Position numbers and translations under genes: made by a program | In this document: positions 26,014 to 34,792 of the stretch, in pieces | How the letters are laid out: each line of letters begins with the position of its first letter | Position numbering within the stretch: the stretch's first letter is position 1 | Origin: Janthinobacterium sp. PC23-8 | GTDB lineage: Bacteria; Pseudomonadota; Gammaproteobacteria; Burkholderiales; Burkholderiaceae_D | Assembly (NCBI RefSeq): GCF_002250505.1 | Contig: NZ_NJGY01000003.1 | Location: 1-57,655 of the forward strand | DNA: 57,655 nt | Direction: 5' to 3' | Notes under the pieces: generated by a model | Databases searched by the model: none | What the model was told of the DNA's origin: nothing | What the model saw: the letters and a program-made list of their open reading frames with translations, nothing else

Positions 26014-27933
26014 ATGGCTGTCTCCGAAAAGCAAACCCTGGGTTTTCAGACCGAAGTAAAGCAGATGCTGCATCTGATGATCCATTCGCTGTACTCGAAC
26101 AAGGAAATCTTCCTGCGCGAACTGATCTCGAACGCCTCCGACGCGGCCGACAAGCTGCGCTTCGAAGCGATCGACAATGACGCACTGTATGGCAACGATC
26201 ACGAACTGAAAATCAAGGTCGGCTTCGACAAGGAAGCGCGCACCATCACCATTTCCGACAACGGCATCGGCATGACCCGTGACGAGGCGATCTCGCACCT
26301 GGGCACCATCGCCAAGTCGGGCACCAAGGAATTCTTCGGTAAACTCTCCGGCGACCAGCAGCAGGACGCAGCCCTGATCGGCCAGTTCGGCGTGGGCTTC
26401 TATTCGGGCTTTATCGTGGCCGACAAGATCACCGTCGAAACGCGCCGCGCCGGCGCCGATGCATCCGAAGGCGTGCGCTGGGAGTCGGCCGGTGAAGGCG
26501 ACTACAGCATCGAGACCATCGAAAAAACCGGTCGCGGCACCGACATCGTGCTGCACCTGCGCGAAGGCGAGGACGAGCTGCTGTCGAGCTGGAAGATCAA
26601 GTCCATCATCCGCAAGTACTCGGACCATATCTCGCTGCCGATCGTGATGCAGAAAGAAGAATGGGACGACGAGAAGAAGGAAACCGTGGTCAGGGACGAT
26701 CTTGAGACCGTCAACCAGGCCAGCGCCCTGTGGGCCCGCAGCAAGTCCGACATTACGCCGGAACAGTACGAGGAATTCTACAAGCACGTCTCGCACGACT
26801 TCCAGGCGCCATTGACGCACACGCACAACCGCGTCGAAGGGCGCAGCGAATACACGCAACTGCTGTACATCCCGGCCAAGGCGCCGTTCGACATGTGGGA
26901 CCGCAACAAGCGCGGCGGCATCAAGCTGTACGTCAAGCGCGTCTTCATCATGGACGACGCCGAGCAGCTGATGCCGACCTACCTGCGCTTCGTCAAAGGC
27001 GTGATCGATTCGTCCGACCTGCCGCTGAACGTGTCGCGTGAAATCCTGCAGGAGTCGCGCGATGTAAAAGTGATCCGCGAAGGATCGACCAAGCGCGTGC
27101 TGGGCATGCTGGAAGAACTGGCAAACGCCGACGAGCAGGAAAAGAAAGACAAGTACGTCACGTTCTGGAAGGAATTCGGCCAGGTGCTGAAAGAGGGCAT
27201 CGGCGAAGACGCGGGCAACAAGGAACGCCTGGCCAAGCTGCTGCGCTTTGCCTCGACCGCCAACGACAGCGATGAACAGATCACCTCGTTTGCCGACTAC
27301 GTGGCGCGCATGAAGGAAGGCCAGGACAAGATTTATTACGTCACGGCCGACAACTACGCCGCCGCCAAAAACAGCCCGCACCTGGAAATCTTCCGCAAAA
27401 AAGGCGTCGAAGTGCTGCTGCTGACCGACCGCGTCGATGAATGGATGCTGTCGTTTATCCAGGACTTCGAGGGCAAGGAACTGGTGTCGGTGGCCAAGGG
27501 CGGCCTGGACCTGGGCGCGCTGGAAGACGAAGCGGAAAAGAAAGAACACGAAGAAACCGAAACTTCGTACGCCGACCTGGTTGGCAAGATGAAGACCGCC
27601 TTGGCCGACAAGGCCAAGGACGTGCGCGTGACGTTCCGCCTGACCGATTCGCCGGCCTGCCTGGTGGCCGACGAGAATGAACTGTCGGGCAACCTGCTGC
27701 GCATGCTCAAAGCGGCCGGCCAGAGCGCGCCGGAATCGAAGCCGATTTTGGAAATCAACCCGAACCATCCGCTGGTGACGCGTCTGAAATACGAAGATGC
27801 TGAAGGTGGCAAGTTCGGCGACTGGGCCAATATCCTGTTCGACCAGGCCTTGCTGGCCGAAGGCGGTTCGCTGGCCGACCCGGCCAGTTTCGTCAAGCGC
27901 CTCAACGAGTTGCTGCTCAATTCGGCGAAATAA
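26014..27933 (+). CDS. htpG: Molecular chaperone HtpG (Hsp90)
   Basis: 639-residue cytosolic ATP-dependent chaperone. GHKL ATP-site motifs are in order: [21 protein letters not shown] and [11 protein letters not shown]. The middle-domain catalytic region has [20 protein letters not shown], with the conserved Arg in the loop. The C-terminal dimerisation domain ends [14 protein letters not shown]. It has no eukaryotic charged linker or MEEVD tail, as in other bacterial HtpG. Length is normal. A sigma-32 promoter precedes it and a strong terminator follows, so it is a single-gene heat-shock unit. Confidence 0.97.
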   Translation: MAVSEKQTLGFQTEVKQMLHLMIHSLYSNKEIFLRELISNASDAADKLRFEAIDNDALYGNDHELKIKVGFDKEARTITISDNGIGMTRDEAISHLGTIAKSGTKEFFGKLSGDQQQDAALIGQFGVGFYSGFIVADKITVETRRAGADASEGVRWESAGEGDYSIETIEKTGRGTDIVLHLREGEDELLSSWKIKSIIRKYSDHISLPIVMQKEEWDDEKKETVVRDDLETVNQASALWARSKSDITPEQYEEFYKHVSHDFQAPLTHTHNRVEGRSEYTQLLYIPAKAPFDMWDRNKRGGIKLYVKRVFIMDDAEQLMPTYLRFVKGVIDSSDLPLNVSREILQESRDVKVIREGSTKRVLGMLEELANADEQEKKDKYVTFWKEFGQVLKEGIGEDAGNKERLAKLLRFASTANDSDEQITSFADYVARMKEGQDKIYYVTADNYAAAKNSPHLEIFRKKGVEVLLLTDRVDEWMLSFIQDFEGKELVSVAKGGLDLGALEDEAEKKEHEETETSYADLVGKMKTALADKAKDVRVTFRLTDSPACLVADENELSGNLLRMLKAAGQSAPESKPILEINPNHPLVTRLKYEDAEGGKFGDWANILFDQALLAEGGSLADPASFVKRLNELLLNSAK

Positions 27934-27961
27934 GTCAGTTCGCTGCGCATTGAACTACCCG

Positions 27962-27998
27962 AACCGGCCCTTTTTCATGAAAAAGGGCCGGTTTTTTT
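27962..27998 (+). terminator. Rho-independent terminator after htpG
   Basis: AACCGGCCCTTTTTC (27962-27976) pairs with GAAAAAGGGCCGGTT (27979-27993) around a two-base tip, extended by a T-run to 27998. A perfect 15-base stem. Confidence 0.92.
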
Positions 27999-28106
27999 CA
28001 TGGGCGGCATCAGCGCCGATACAGCGACAGTGGATGGGGCCGTGCTAGAATCGCCGACGTGCCAAGCGTGGCCGCATTCACGGGTAGACCCTGGGCAGAC
28101 AGAATC

Positions 28107-29147
28107 ATGAACACTTTATCGACTTATCGCCGCCTTGGCGGCCTGCTGTTATGGGCCGCTTGCGCGGCCATGCCGGCCGTTGCGATGGCCAAAGCCGCAC
28201 CGCTGCCAGGCAGGGCGCCAGCGGCGCAGCTGATCGTGCTGCCGGCCGGCCCCTTGCCACGCCTGAGCGACGAGCCGCAGGTGCGCGCCGCGCTGTTCGA
28301 TTTCTTCGGCTATGCGCGCGGCAGTTATACCGATGACGATGGCCTGCTGCTGGAACAGGCGATCGAGGCGATCAGCGAGCGGCGCGATGCCACCCGCACG
28401 CAGCTGCCCGACGGGCGCGTGCTGCTCGCGTCGATGAACGACCGCAAGCAGGGCCGCGAGCGCGGCGCCCTGCTGCTCGACAAGCGCGGCGCCATTATCG
28501 CCTTTGGCCTGGTCAACGGCCATTGCCGCTTGCAGGGCCAGCCGCTGGCGAAAGTTTGCAAGCCCGACCCGCAAGCGGTGCTGACGGTGTTTCACCGCAA
28601 GGGCATGCTGGTGGGCGAGGCCGCGCCGCTGCTGGCGTGGGCGCGCCAATTGCCGCCGATGCTGGCGCTGATCGCCGCCGACGACGAGGCGGGCGGCGAC
28701 GGGCAAAAGATCGCCAGCGTCGAATACGTGCTGGCGCAGCCGGCGCTGCCGGGCTGGAACCGCGCGCAGCTGCCGTCGGGCTTTCCGTCCGCGCTGCTGC
28801 CTTTGCTTCTCGATAAGTCAACCGTGCTGACCTCGGCCGGCGCCGGCGTGTTTTCCTTCCCGTTGTCGCTCAGGGGTAAAAAGCAGAACAATGTGCTCGA
28901 CGAGGCGGAAGGCCGGCCGCCGCGCGACCTGGAAGTGGCGCTGCGCAGCTATGACAGCTTTGACAGCGTGGTCGAGCTGTACCGCAAGACCATCAAGGGC
29001 GCCAGATTGCAGCGCAACGAGCGCACCGCCTACCTGCACGGCGACCTGGGGCAGGGCAGCTACCGTGTGTATATCCGCAATACCGGTCTGGACGGCGTCA
29101 TGATCGATGTCGCGCTGTGGCAGAAAAAACTGGCGGCCGGCCAGTAA
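28107..29147 (+). CDS. Secreted protein of unknown function
   Basis: 346 residues that I do not recognise. A signal peptide ends near MPAVAMA (about residue 28). The mature chain has FDFFGYARGSYTDDDGLLLE, two Cys in GHCRLQGQPLAKVCKPDP that could form a disulfide, and an ordered C-terminal part (YDSFDSVVELYRKTIKGARL, YRVYIRNTGLDGVMIDVALW). The start at 28107 is preferred to an upstream one because the signal peptide begins there. A possible -10 (TAGAAT) is at 28046-28051. It is convergent with kynA, only six bases apart, so no shared role follows from position. Confidence 0.65.
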   Translation: MNTLSTYRRLGGLLLWAACAAMPAVAMAKAAPLPGRAPAAQLIVLPAGPLPRLSDEPQVRAALFDFFGYARGSYTDDDGLLLEQAIEAISERRDATRTQLPDGRVLLASMNDRKQGRERGALLLDKRGAIIAFGLVNGHCRLQGQPLAKVCKPDPQAVLTVFHRKGMLVGEAAPLLAWARQLPPMLALIAADDEAGGDGQKIASVEYVLAQPALPGWNRAQLPSGFPSALLPLLLDKSTVLTSAGAGVFSFPLSLRGKKQNNVLDEAEGRPPRDLEVALRSYDSFDSVVELYRKTIKGARLQRNERTAYLHGDLGQGSYRVYIRNTGLDGVMIDVALWQKKLAAGQ

Positions 29148-29153
29148 CAGGCG

Positions 29154-30026
29154 TTAAAGCTCGGTGCGCAGCGCGAACAGTTCCGGGAACAGCACCACGT
29201 CGAGCATCTTGCGCAGGTAGCTCACGCCCGCCGTGCCGCCGGTGCCCGTCTTGAAGCCGATGATGCGCTCGACCGTGGTCACGTGGCGGAAGCGCCAGAA
29301 GCGGAAGGCCGTTTCCAGGTCGACCAGTTTTTCGGCCAGCTCGTACAGCGCCCAGTATCTGGCCGGGTCGCGGTAGACCGCCAGCCAGGCCGCTTTCACC
29401 GAGTCGTCGCTGGCGGTCGGCAAGGTCCAGTCGGCGTTCAGGCGGCTTTGCGCAATCGGCAGGCCGCTGCGCGCCAGCAGCATCACCGCTTCATCGTAGA
29501 CGGACGGCGCGCGCAGGGCGGTGTCGAGCACGGCGTACGGTTCGGGTGCGGTGGTGTGCACGTTCAGCAGGGTCGCGTTCTTGTTGCCCAAAATAAATTC
29601 AATCTCGCGGTACTGGTAGGACTGGAAACCCGACGAGGCGCCAAGATACGGGCGGATGGCCGTGTACTCGGGCGGTGTCATGGTCGCCAGCACGTCCCAG
29701 GCGTGCACCAGTTGATCCATGATGCGCGCCACCCTGGCCAGCATCTTGAAGGCGGGCGGCAGCTCGCCGCCTTGCAGATTGGCGCGCACGGCGTGCATTT
29801 CGTGCAGCATCAGCTTCATCCACAATTCGCTGGTCTGGTGCTGGACGATGAACAGCATTTCATTGTGGTTCGGCGACAGCGGATGCTGGGCCGTGAGGAT
29901 GCGGTCCAGCGCCAGGTAGTCGCCATAGCTCATCGACTCGCTGAAGTCCATCTGCGCACCGTGCCATTGCGTATCCGGTGCGCCGGCATGCATGGGGCAG
30001 CCGCTGCTTGTTGCTTGGTCGTTCAT
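29154..30026 (-). CDS. kynA: Tryptophan 2,3-dioxygenase
   Basis: 290-residue haem enzyme opening the indole ring of tryptophan to N-formylkynurenine, the first step of the kynurenine pathway. Conserved stretches are [55 protein letters not shown] and the proximal-His region [20 protein letters not shown], with the family C-terminus [21 protein letters not shown]. Length is normal. It starts 23 bases after kynureninase stops, so the two form an operon in the order kynU-kynA. Confidence 0.96.
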   Translation of the reverse strand: MNDQATSSGCPMHAGAPDTQWHGAQMDFSESMSYGDYLALDRILTAQHPLSPNHNEMLFIVQHQTSELWMKLMLHEMHAVRANLQGGELPPAFKMLARVARIMDQLVHAWDVLATMTPPEYTAIRPYLGASSGFQSYQYREIEFILGNKNATLLNVHTTAPEPYAVLDTALRAPSVYDEAVMLLARSGLPIAQSRLNADWTLPTASDDSVKAAWLAVYRDPARYWALYELAEKLVDLETAFRFWRFRHVTTVERIIGFKTGTGGTAGVSYLRKMLDVVLFPELFALRTEL

Positions 30027-30049
30027 GTGCTACTCCCGGTTTGCAATAA

Positions 30050-31324
30050 TCAGGTCACCGCGTCGCGGCGGGCTTGGACATCGTAGGCGTGCGTGTCGAG
30101 GATCTCGCGCAGGATCTCGACCGCATCCCAGACCTCGGCAAAGCTGGTGTAGAGCGGCGTGAAACCGAAGCGCATGATGGCCGGTTCGCGGTAGTCGCCG
30201 ATCACGCCGCGCGCGATCAGCGCCTGCATCACGGCATAGCCATGCGGATGCGTGAAGCTGACCTGGCTGCCGCGCCGCGCATGTTCGCGCGGCGTGACCA
30301 GCCCCAGCGGATGGCTGGCGCAGCGTTGCTCGACCAGCGCGATGAACAGGTCGGTCAGGGCCAGCGACTTGGCGCGGATGGCGGTCATGGTGGTCTGCGC
30401 GAAGATATCGAGGCCGCATTCGACCAGCGCCAGCGAGACGATGGGCTGGGTGCCGCACAGGGCGCGCGCGATGCCGTCGGCGGGCGCGAAGGACGGGTCC
30501 ATGGCGAACGGCGCGCTATGGCCCCACCAGCCCGACAGTGGCTGGCGGAAGGCCGCCTGGTGCTGTTTCGGCACCCAGACAAAGGCCGGCGCGCCGGGGC
30601 CGCCATTGAGGTATTTGTAGGTGCAGCCGACGGCCAGGTCGGCACCATCGGCGTGCAGGTCCAGTGGCACGGCGCCGGCCGAGTGGGCCAGATCCCACAG
30701 CGCCAGCGCGCCCTGCGCGTGGCAGTGGGCGCTGATGGCCGCCATGTCGTGCTGGTAGCCGCTGCGGTAGTTCACATGGGTGAGCATGGCCACGGCGCAG
30801 TCGCCATCGATGGCCTGCGTCAGTTCGGCCGCATCGTCGACCAGGCGCAGCGCATAGCCACGGTCCAGCCATTGCGCCAGCCCTTGTGCCATATACAGGT
30901 CGGTCGGGAAGTTGCCGCGTTCGCTGACGATGATGCGGCGCGCAGGATGGGCACGCACAGGGTCCGCATGCGTGGCCTGCATCTGCAGCGCCGCAGCCAG
31001 TGCCTTGAACAGGTTGACCGAGGTGGTGTCGGTAATGACGACTTCGCCATCGCCTGCGCCGAGCAGCGGAGACAAAAGGTTGCCCAGGCGCTTGGGCAGG
31101 TCGAACCAGCCGTTGGTATTCCAGCTGCGGATCAGGTCATGGCCCCATTCGGCCTCGATCACTTGCTGTGCGCGGGCCATGGCTGCCTTCGGGCGCGCGC
31201 CCAGCGAGTTGCCGTCGAGGTAAATCACGCCCGCCGGCAGGTCGAACCGGTCGCGCAGCGGCGCCAGCGCGTCGTCGCGGCCGAGCGCCAGGCAATCTTG
31301 TTTGGAAATCATGGTGGCTTTCAT
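30050..31324 (-). CDS. kynU: Kynureninase
   Basis: 424-residue PLP enzyme cleaving kynurenine to anthranilate and alanine. [15 protein letters not shown] near the N-terminus, [36 protein letters not shown] and the Schiff-base Lys in [15 protein letters not shown] are diagnostic. The start is [10 protein letters not shown] at 31324, with 31312 possible; neither has a strong ribosome site. It leads the operon and kynA follows. Kynurenine formamidase (kynB), often in the same operon, is not in this window. Confidence 0.95.
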   Translation of the reverse strand: MKATMISKQDCLALGRDDALAPLRDRFDLPAGVIYLDGNSLGARPKAAMARAQQVIEAEWGHDLIRSWNTNGWFDLPKRLGNLLSPLLGAGDGEVVITDTTSVNLFKALAAALQMQATHADPVRAHPARRIIVSERGNFPTDLYMAQGLAQWLDRGYALRLVDDAAELTQAIDGDCAVAMLTHVNYRSGYQHDMAAISAHCHAQGALALWDLAHSAGAVPLDLHADGADLAVGCTYKYLNGGPGAPAFVWVPKQHQAAFRQPLSGWWGHSAPFAMDPSFAPADGIARALCGTQPIVSLALVECGLDIFAQTTMTAIRAKSLALTDLFIALVEQRCASHPLGLVTPREHARRGSQVSFTHPHGYAVMQALIARGVIGDYREPAIMRFGFTPLYTSFAEVWDAVEILREILDTHAYDVQARRDAVT

Positions 31325-31356
31325 GGCGATACGGGTCCGTGGTGCATGATATCGGC

Positions 31357-31412
31357 TTGGCCGGGGAGGCCAAACGGGAACGGCAGTGTAGCAAGTCTGG
31401 ACGCGATTGCAC
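31357..31412 (-). promoter_or_regulatory. Probable kynUA promoter and 5' hairpin
   Basis: On the - strand GTGCAA (31412-31407) and TACACT (31390-31385) make a -35/-10 pair with a 16-base spacer. The predicted start point is near 31378. A perfect hairpin, TTGGCC/GGCCAA with a five-base loop (31357-31373), would lie at the very 5' end of the message. No Lrp-type KynR gene is adjacent. Confidence 0.45.
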
Positions 31413-31504
31413 GATTTTCCTGATCTTTGCCATGGGTAATAGTGCGTTTTTCCGGGGCGTGGCGAAGAAATTGCGCTTTTTTTTAAATTATTTTCAAAAG
31501 ACGC

Positions 31505-31531
31505 TAAAGTTTCCATCTCAGGTGTCGTAAA
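31505..31531 (+). promoter_or_regulatory. Sigma-28-like element 1 upstream of flhDC
   Basis: TAAAGTTT (31505-31512) matches the FliA -35 exactly, followed by 11 bases and GTCGTAAA, five of eight against GCCGATAA. Confidence 0.35.
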
Positions 31532-31582
31532 AGACTACATAAGAAGAGAATAAAACTTTTTCATAATATTTAAAAAAAGTCC

Positions 31583-31609
31583 TCAAGTTCTCGCCGGCAG
31601 TGCCGTAAT
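31583..31609 (+). promoter_or_regulatory. Sigma-28-like element 2 upstream of flhDC
   Basis: TCAAGTTC (31583-31590), exactly 11 bases, then GCCGTAAT (31602-31609) with the diagnostic GCCG intact. It resembles flagellar class III promoters. Confidence 0.42.
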
Positions 31610-31625
31610 AGTCATTGTAAGCATT

Positions 31626-31639
31626 TTGATGTAAATCAA
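31626..31639 (+). promoter_or_regulatory. FNR/Anr box upstream of flhDC
   Basis: TTGATGTAAATCAA is an exact match to the FNR/Anr/CRP-family consensus TTGAT-N4-ATCAA. It is centred near 31632.5, about 270 bases before flhD and 24-29 bases ahead of the possible -10 GATAAC. Oxygen control of flhDC is inferred. Confidence 0.65.
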
Positions 31640-31745
31640 GCCGTTGTAAAAAAGCGATAACCACCTCTCTGCAGAAGGTCATCACACTTGTTTGTCCAGG
31701 GCTTCTTTTTCCACGCTTTTACAGGCGTGCGACCATGATCGTACC

Positions 31746-31764
31746 GTGTTTGTAAGACAAACAC
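31746..31764. repeat. Perfect palindrome in the flhDC leader
   Basis: GTGTTTGT, AAG, ACAAACAC: eight-base arms, three-base centre. It is either a protein-binding site or an RNA hairpin in the leader; the sequence alone cannot say which. Confidence 0.6.
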
Positions 31765-31903
31765 CTACGGTTCCGTCCTCTATTGTCTGGCGAAAAATAC
31801 AGTGCTGCACCTCTATGCGGTTTTGTGTTGCTCCTGCAAAATGTATCTCACTGGAAACACGAAGTGCTCCAGTTGAAGAATTTAACGGATTGAGGAGATG
31901 GAA

Positions 31904-32221
31904 ATGACTGCTAACGACATGATGGCTGAGATTCGCGATGCTAACCTGAGCTATCTGATGCTGGCCCAGCAGATGATCCGTGCGGACAAGGTAACGGCCA
32001 TCTTCCGTCTTGGCGTATCGGCGGAAATCGCCGAACTGATCGAAGGCATGAGCAATGCACAGATCCTGAAATTGGCTGGCGGCAACATGATGCTGGCCCG
32101 CTTCCGCTTCGATGACAGCGCCATCCTGGGCATGTTGACGAACTACAACAAGGACCGCTCGCTGGCGCAGTCGCACGCCGCCATCCTGATGGCCGGACAG
32201 GGTGTTGAAGAAATCGTGTAA
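31904..32221 (+). CDS. flhD: Flagellar master regulator FlhD
   Basis: 105-residue subunit of the FlhD4C2 activator that starts the flagellar gene cascade. The body EIRDANLSYLMLAQQMIRAD and SNAQILKLAGGNMMLARFRF is typical FlhD. The ATG at 31904 is chosen because GAGGAG (31892-31897) stands six bases before it; the ATG at 31898 would be directly against that site. Length agrees with other betaproteobacterial FlhD. flhC follows 35 bases later. Confidence 0.95.
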   Translation: MTANDMMAEIRDANLSYLMLAQQMIRADKVTAIFRLGVSAEIAELIEGMSNAQILKLAGGNMMLARFRFDDSAILGMLTNYNKDRSLAQSHAAILMAGQGVEEIV

Positions 32222-32256
32222 ACTGACCCCGTAGTCAATCAGACGGGAGCAGTAGC

Positions 32257-32817
32257 ATGGCCAAGAAAAGTGTCGTCTCGGAAGCACAGGAAATACAGCT
32301 TGCCATCGAGTTGATACAACTGGGCGCCCGCCTGCAGTTATTGGAAACCGAAGTATCGCTGTCGCGCGAACGCCTGCTCAACCTGTACAAGGAGTTGAAA
32401 GGGGTGTCGCCACCGAAAGGCATGCTGCCGTTCTCGACCGACTGGTTCATCACCTGGCAACCGAACATCCATTCCTCGCTGTTCATCAATATCCACCACT
32501 TCCTCGTGGAACACGCCGGCGCCACCGGCATCGAAGCGGTGATGAAGGCCTACAAGCTCTACCTCGAACAAATGCCGCCCGAAGCGGGCGAAGAGCCGCT
32601 GCTGTCCCTGACGCGCGCCTGGACGCTGGTGCGTTTTTTCAGCAGCAAGATGCTGGCCATGGCCACCTGCGGCAAGTGTGGCGGCAAGTTCGTCGTCAAC
32701 TGCCTCGACCTGAACGCCGATTATGTCTGCGGCCTGTGCCACATGCCTTCGCGCGCCGGCAAGACCCGGAAGGCGCGCGACGAAGCGATTGCGGCGCCAT
32801 CGGGCAATGCCGGCTGA
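32257..32817 (+). CDS. flhC: Flagellar master regulator FlhC
   Basis: 186-residue DNA-binding partner of FlhD. LLETEVSLSRERLLNLYKEL and GVSPPKGMLPFSTDWFITWQ are family signatures. The zinc site is formed by four Cys (CGKC, NC, CGLC) near residues 140-165. A strong ribosome site (GACGGGAGCA) precedes the start. It heads activation of the motility block downstream, probably together with the rest of the flagellar regulon elsewhere in the genome. Confidence 0.96.
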   Translation: MAKKSVVSEAQEIQLAIELIQLGARLQLLETEVSLSRERLLNLYKELKGVSPPKGMLPFSTDWFITWQPNIHSSLFINIHHFLVEHAGATGIEAVMKAYKLYLEQMPPEAGEEPLLSLTRAWTLVRFFSSKMLAMATCGKCGGKFVVNCLDLNADYVCGLCHMPSRAGKTRKARDEAIAAPSGNAG

Positions 32818-32901
32818 GGTCACCTTGTCAGACAAAGTCGGGATAGTGTTCCGCTGTCAATGCTGGCGTTTCCACCACTGTTACTCCATCCTTTTTGATC
32901 C

Positions 32902-33663
32902 ATGCTGCAACAAATCCTGCGTGCGCCGGCGCTCAAGGCCGTTCTGAGCCAGGTGCTGGCCTTTCCTCTGATGCTGGGCCTGGTGTACCTGCTGGCGCGC
33001 GCCGGCCTCGGCATGACCATGCTGTCGGTGGCATCGCTGCAGGGCGTGCTGGCGGCGCTGATCAGCTGGCGCGCCGGGCTGGCGCGCTGGTGGTGGGTGA
33101 TCGCGCTGTTGTTCGCGCCGGCCCTGCTGGCGGCCAGTGCGCTGGACTTGCCGCCTGGGTTGTTCCTGCTGGTCTTCATTTTCCTGTTGAGCTTGTACTG
33201 GTCGACCTTCCGCACGCAAGTGCCGTTCTATCCGTCGGGGCCGGCCGTATGGCAGGAAGTGGCGCAATTGATCGCGGACCGTCCTGGTGTGCGGCTGATC
33301 GATATCGGCAGTGGCTTGGGTGGCCTGGTGCTGGACCTGGCGCGGCGCCGGCCCGACGGGCAATTTGCCGGCATCGAGCTGGCGCCGCTGCCATGGCTGG
33401 CGAGCCGCATGCGCGCGCGCCTGGCCGCAAGCGGCGCCCGCTTTATCCGTGGCGACTATGCGGACCTCGATTTCGCCCGCTACGATGTGGTGTTCGCCTA
33501 CCTGTCGCCAGCAGCCATGGCGGCGCTGTGGTTGCAGGCCGAAAAGCAAATGTTGCCGGGTAGTATACTTCTTAGTTACGAATTCAGGATTGCCGCGCGC
33601 GCACCCGATAAGACCATTGCCGCCACAGAGCGTGGCCCTTTACTTTACGTATGGTGCTTTTAG
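32902..33663 (+). CDS. Membrane-anchored class I SAM-dependent methyltransferase of unknown target
   Basis: 253 residues. The first 100 hold four hydrophobic segments (VLAFPLMLGLVYLLARAGLG, GVLAALISWRAG, WWWVIALLFAPALLAAS, LFLLVFIFLLSLYW). The remainder is a Rossmann methyltransferase: motif I LIDIGSGLGGLVLDLA, an acidic end of strand 2 in FAGIELAP, FIRGDYADLDF, and motif IV-like YDVVFAYLSPAAM. It lies between flhC (84 bases) and motA (210 bases) on the same strand inside the motility block. The target is unknown: a membrane lipid, quinone or protein substrate are all possible. The domain assignment is firm; function is not. Confidence 0.8.
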   Translation: MLQQILRAPALKAVLSQVLAFPLMLGLVYLLARAGLGMTMLSVASLQGVLAALISWRAGLARWWWVIALLFAPALLAASALDLPPGLFLLVFIFLLSLYWSTFRTQVPFYPSGPAVWQEVAQLIADRPGVRLIDIGSGLGGLVLDLARRRPDGQFAGIELAPLPWLASRMRARLAASGARFIRGDYADLDFARYDVVFAYLSPAAMAALWLQAEKQMLPGSILLSYEFRIAARAPDKTIAATERGPLLYVWCF

Positions 33664-33873
33664 GCAATTGTCTGCGTTATTTGCTTGCCGACAGCACAAT
33701 CTCACGTTATTGTAGTTCTACGCGGAACTTTGCCGGAGGAAGCTCGAAATGGTGGCCGTTTTTATCGACTTCCGGTTACAGTTGCCGTCGCGTGGCATGG
33801 TAGCTGATTCGTCACGCAAGTTTGTCAGAATGTTACGGGTATGCAAGCCCGGCCACCTTGGGAGTCACAGCAC

Positions 33874-34734
33874 TTGTTAGTCATACTCGGATACATCATC
33901 GTTTGCGCCTCGGTGTTCGGCGGCTTCGCGATGGCGGGCGGCCATGTTGCCGCACTGTTCCAGCCGCTGGAGCTGCTGATGATCGGCGGCGCTGCAGCGG
34001 GTGCTTTCCTGGTCGGCAATAATGGCAAGGCCATCAAGGCAACCATGGCCGCCTTGCCCAGCCTGTTCAAGGGTTCGCGCTACACCAAGGACCTGTACAT
34101 GGAGCTGATGTCGCTGCTGTTCGAGGTGCTCAGCAAGGTGCGCAAGGAAGGCCTGATGTCGATCGAAGGCGATATTGACCGGCCCGAGGAAAGCCCGCTG
34201 TTTTCCAAGTATCCGGCGGTGCTGGCCGATCACCATATCGTCGAATTCATGACCGATTATCTGCGCCTGATGGTGTCGGGCAATATGGATGCGTTCCAGA
34301 TCGAAAACCTGATGGACAACGAGATCGAAACCCATCACCATGAGGGCGCCGTGCCGGCCCATGTGATCGCCAAGGTTGGCGACGGCTTGCCCGCCTTCGG
34401 TATCGTTGCCGCCGTGATGGGCGTGGTGCACACGATGGAATCGGTGGGCTTGCCGCCGGCCGAGCTGGGCATGCTGATCGCGCACGCGCTGGTCGGCACC
34501 TTCCTCGGCATCTTGCTGGCCTATGGTTTCGTGGGGCCATTGGCCAGCCTGCTCGAACAGAAGCTCGACGAGTCGAGCAAGATGTTCCAGTGCGTGAAAG
34601 TGACCCTGCTCGCCAGCCTGAACGGCTATGCGCCGGCGCTGGCCGTGGAGTTTGGGCGCAAGGTGCTGTTCTCGACCGAGCGTCCGACCTTCAACGAGCT
34701 CGAAGACCATATCAAGAAATCGAAAACGAAGTAA
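33874..34734 (+). CDS. motA: Flagellar motor stator protein MotA
   Basis: 286-residue inner-membrane proton-channel subunit of the stator. It probably starts at TTG 33874, giving LLVILGYIIVCASVFGGFAM as first span, with GGGAG (33860-33864) nine bases before. The in-frame ATG at 33841 would add 11 non-conserved residues. Four spans are visible, with the cytoplasmic charged loop between spans 2 and 3 (residues about 60-165) and AFGIVAAVMGVVHTMESVGL containing the channel Pro. It pairs with motB 58 bases downstream. The 210 bases upstream show no promoter I trust. Confidence 0.94.
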   Translation: MLVILGYIIVCASVFGGFAMAGGHVAALFQPLELLMIGGAAAGAFLVGNNGKAIKATMAALPSLFKGSRYTKDLYMELMSLLFEVLSKVRKEGLMSIEGDIDRPEESPLFSKYPAVLADHHIVEFMTDYLRLMVSGNMDAFQIENLMDNEIETHHHEGAVPAHVIAKVGDGLPAFGIVAAVMGVVHTMESVGLPPAELGMLIAHALVGTFLGILLAYGFVGPLASLLEQKLDESSKMFQCVKVTLLASLNGYAPALAVEFGRKVLFSTERPTFNELEDHIKKSKTK

Positions 34735-34792
34735 GCAGTGAGGCCAGGTTTGCACATCATGAGTTCAGCGCTGCACAGGGAAGGAGGATGCC

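Larger units (their letters stand above)
31325..31903. promoter_or_regulatory. Long AT-rich leader upstream of flhDC
   Basis: 579 bases without a gene, with the kynU promoter at the left end and the flhDC control region in the rest. From about 31470 to 31670 it is AT-rich compared with its surroundings. It contains two sigma-28-like elements, an FNR/Anr box and a perfect palindrome, given separately. A GATAAC (31656-31661) could be a -10. The leader from there to the flhD start would be about 230 bases, long enough for post-transcriptional control. Confidence 0.6.

Noticed and set aside
33664..33873. Sigma-28 promoter for motA (GCCGACAG near 33690)
   Set aside because: The stretch 11 bases upstream has no resemblance to TAAAGTTT or TCAAGTTT.
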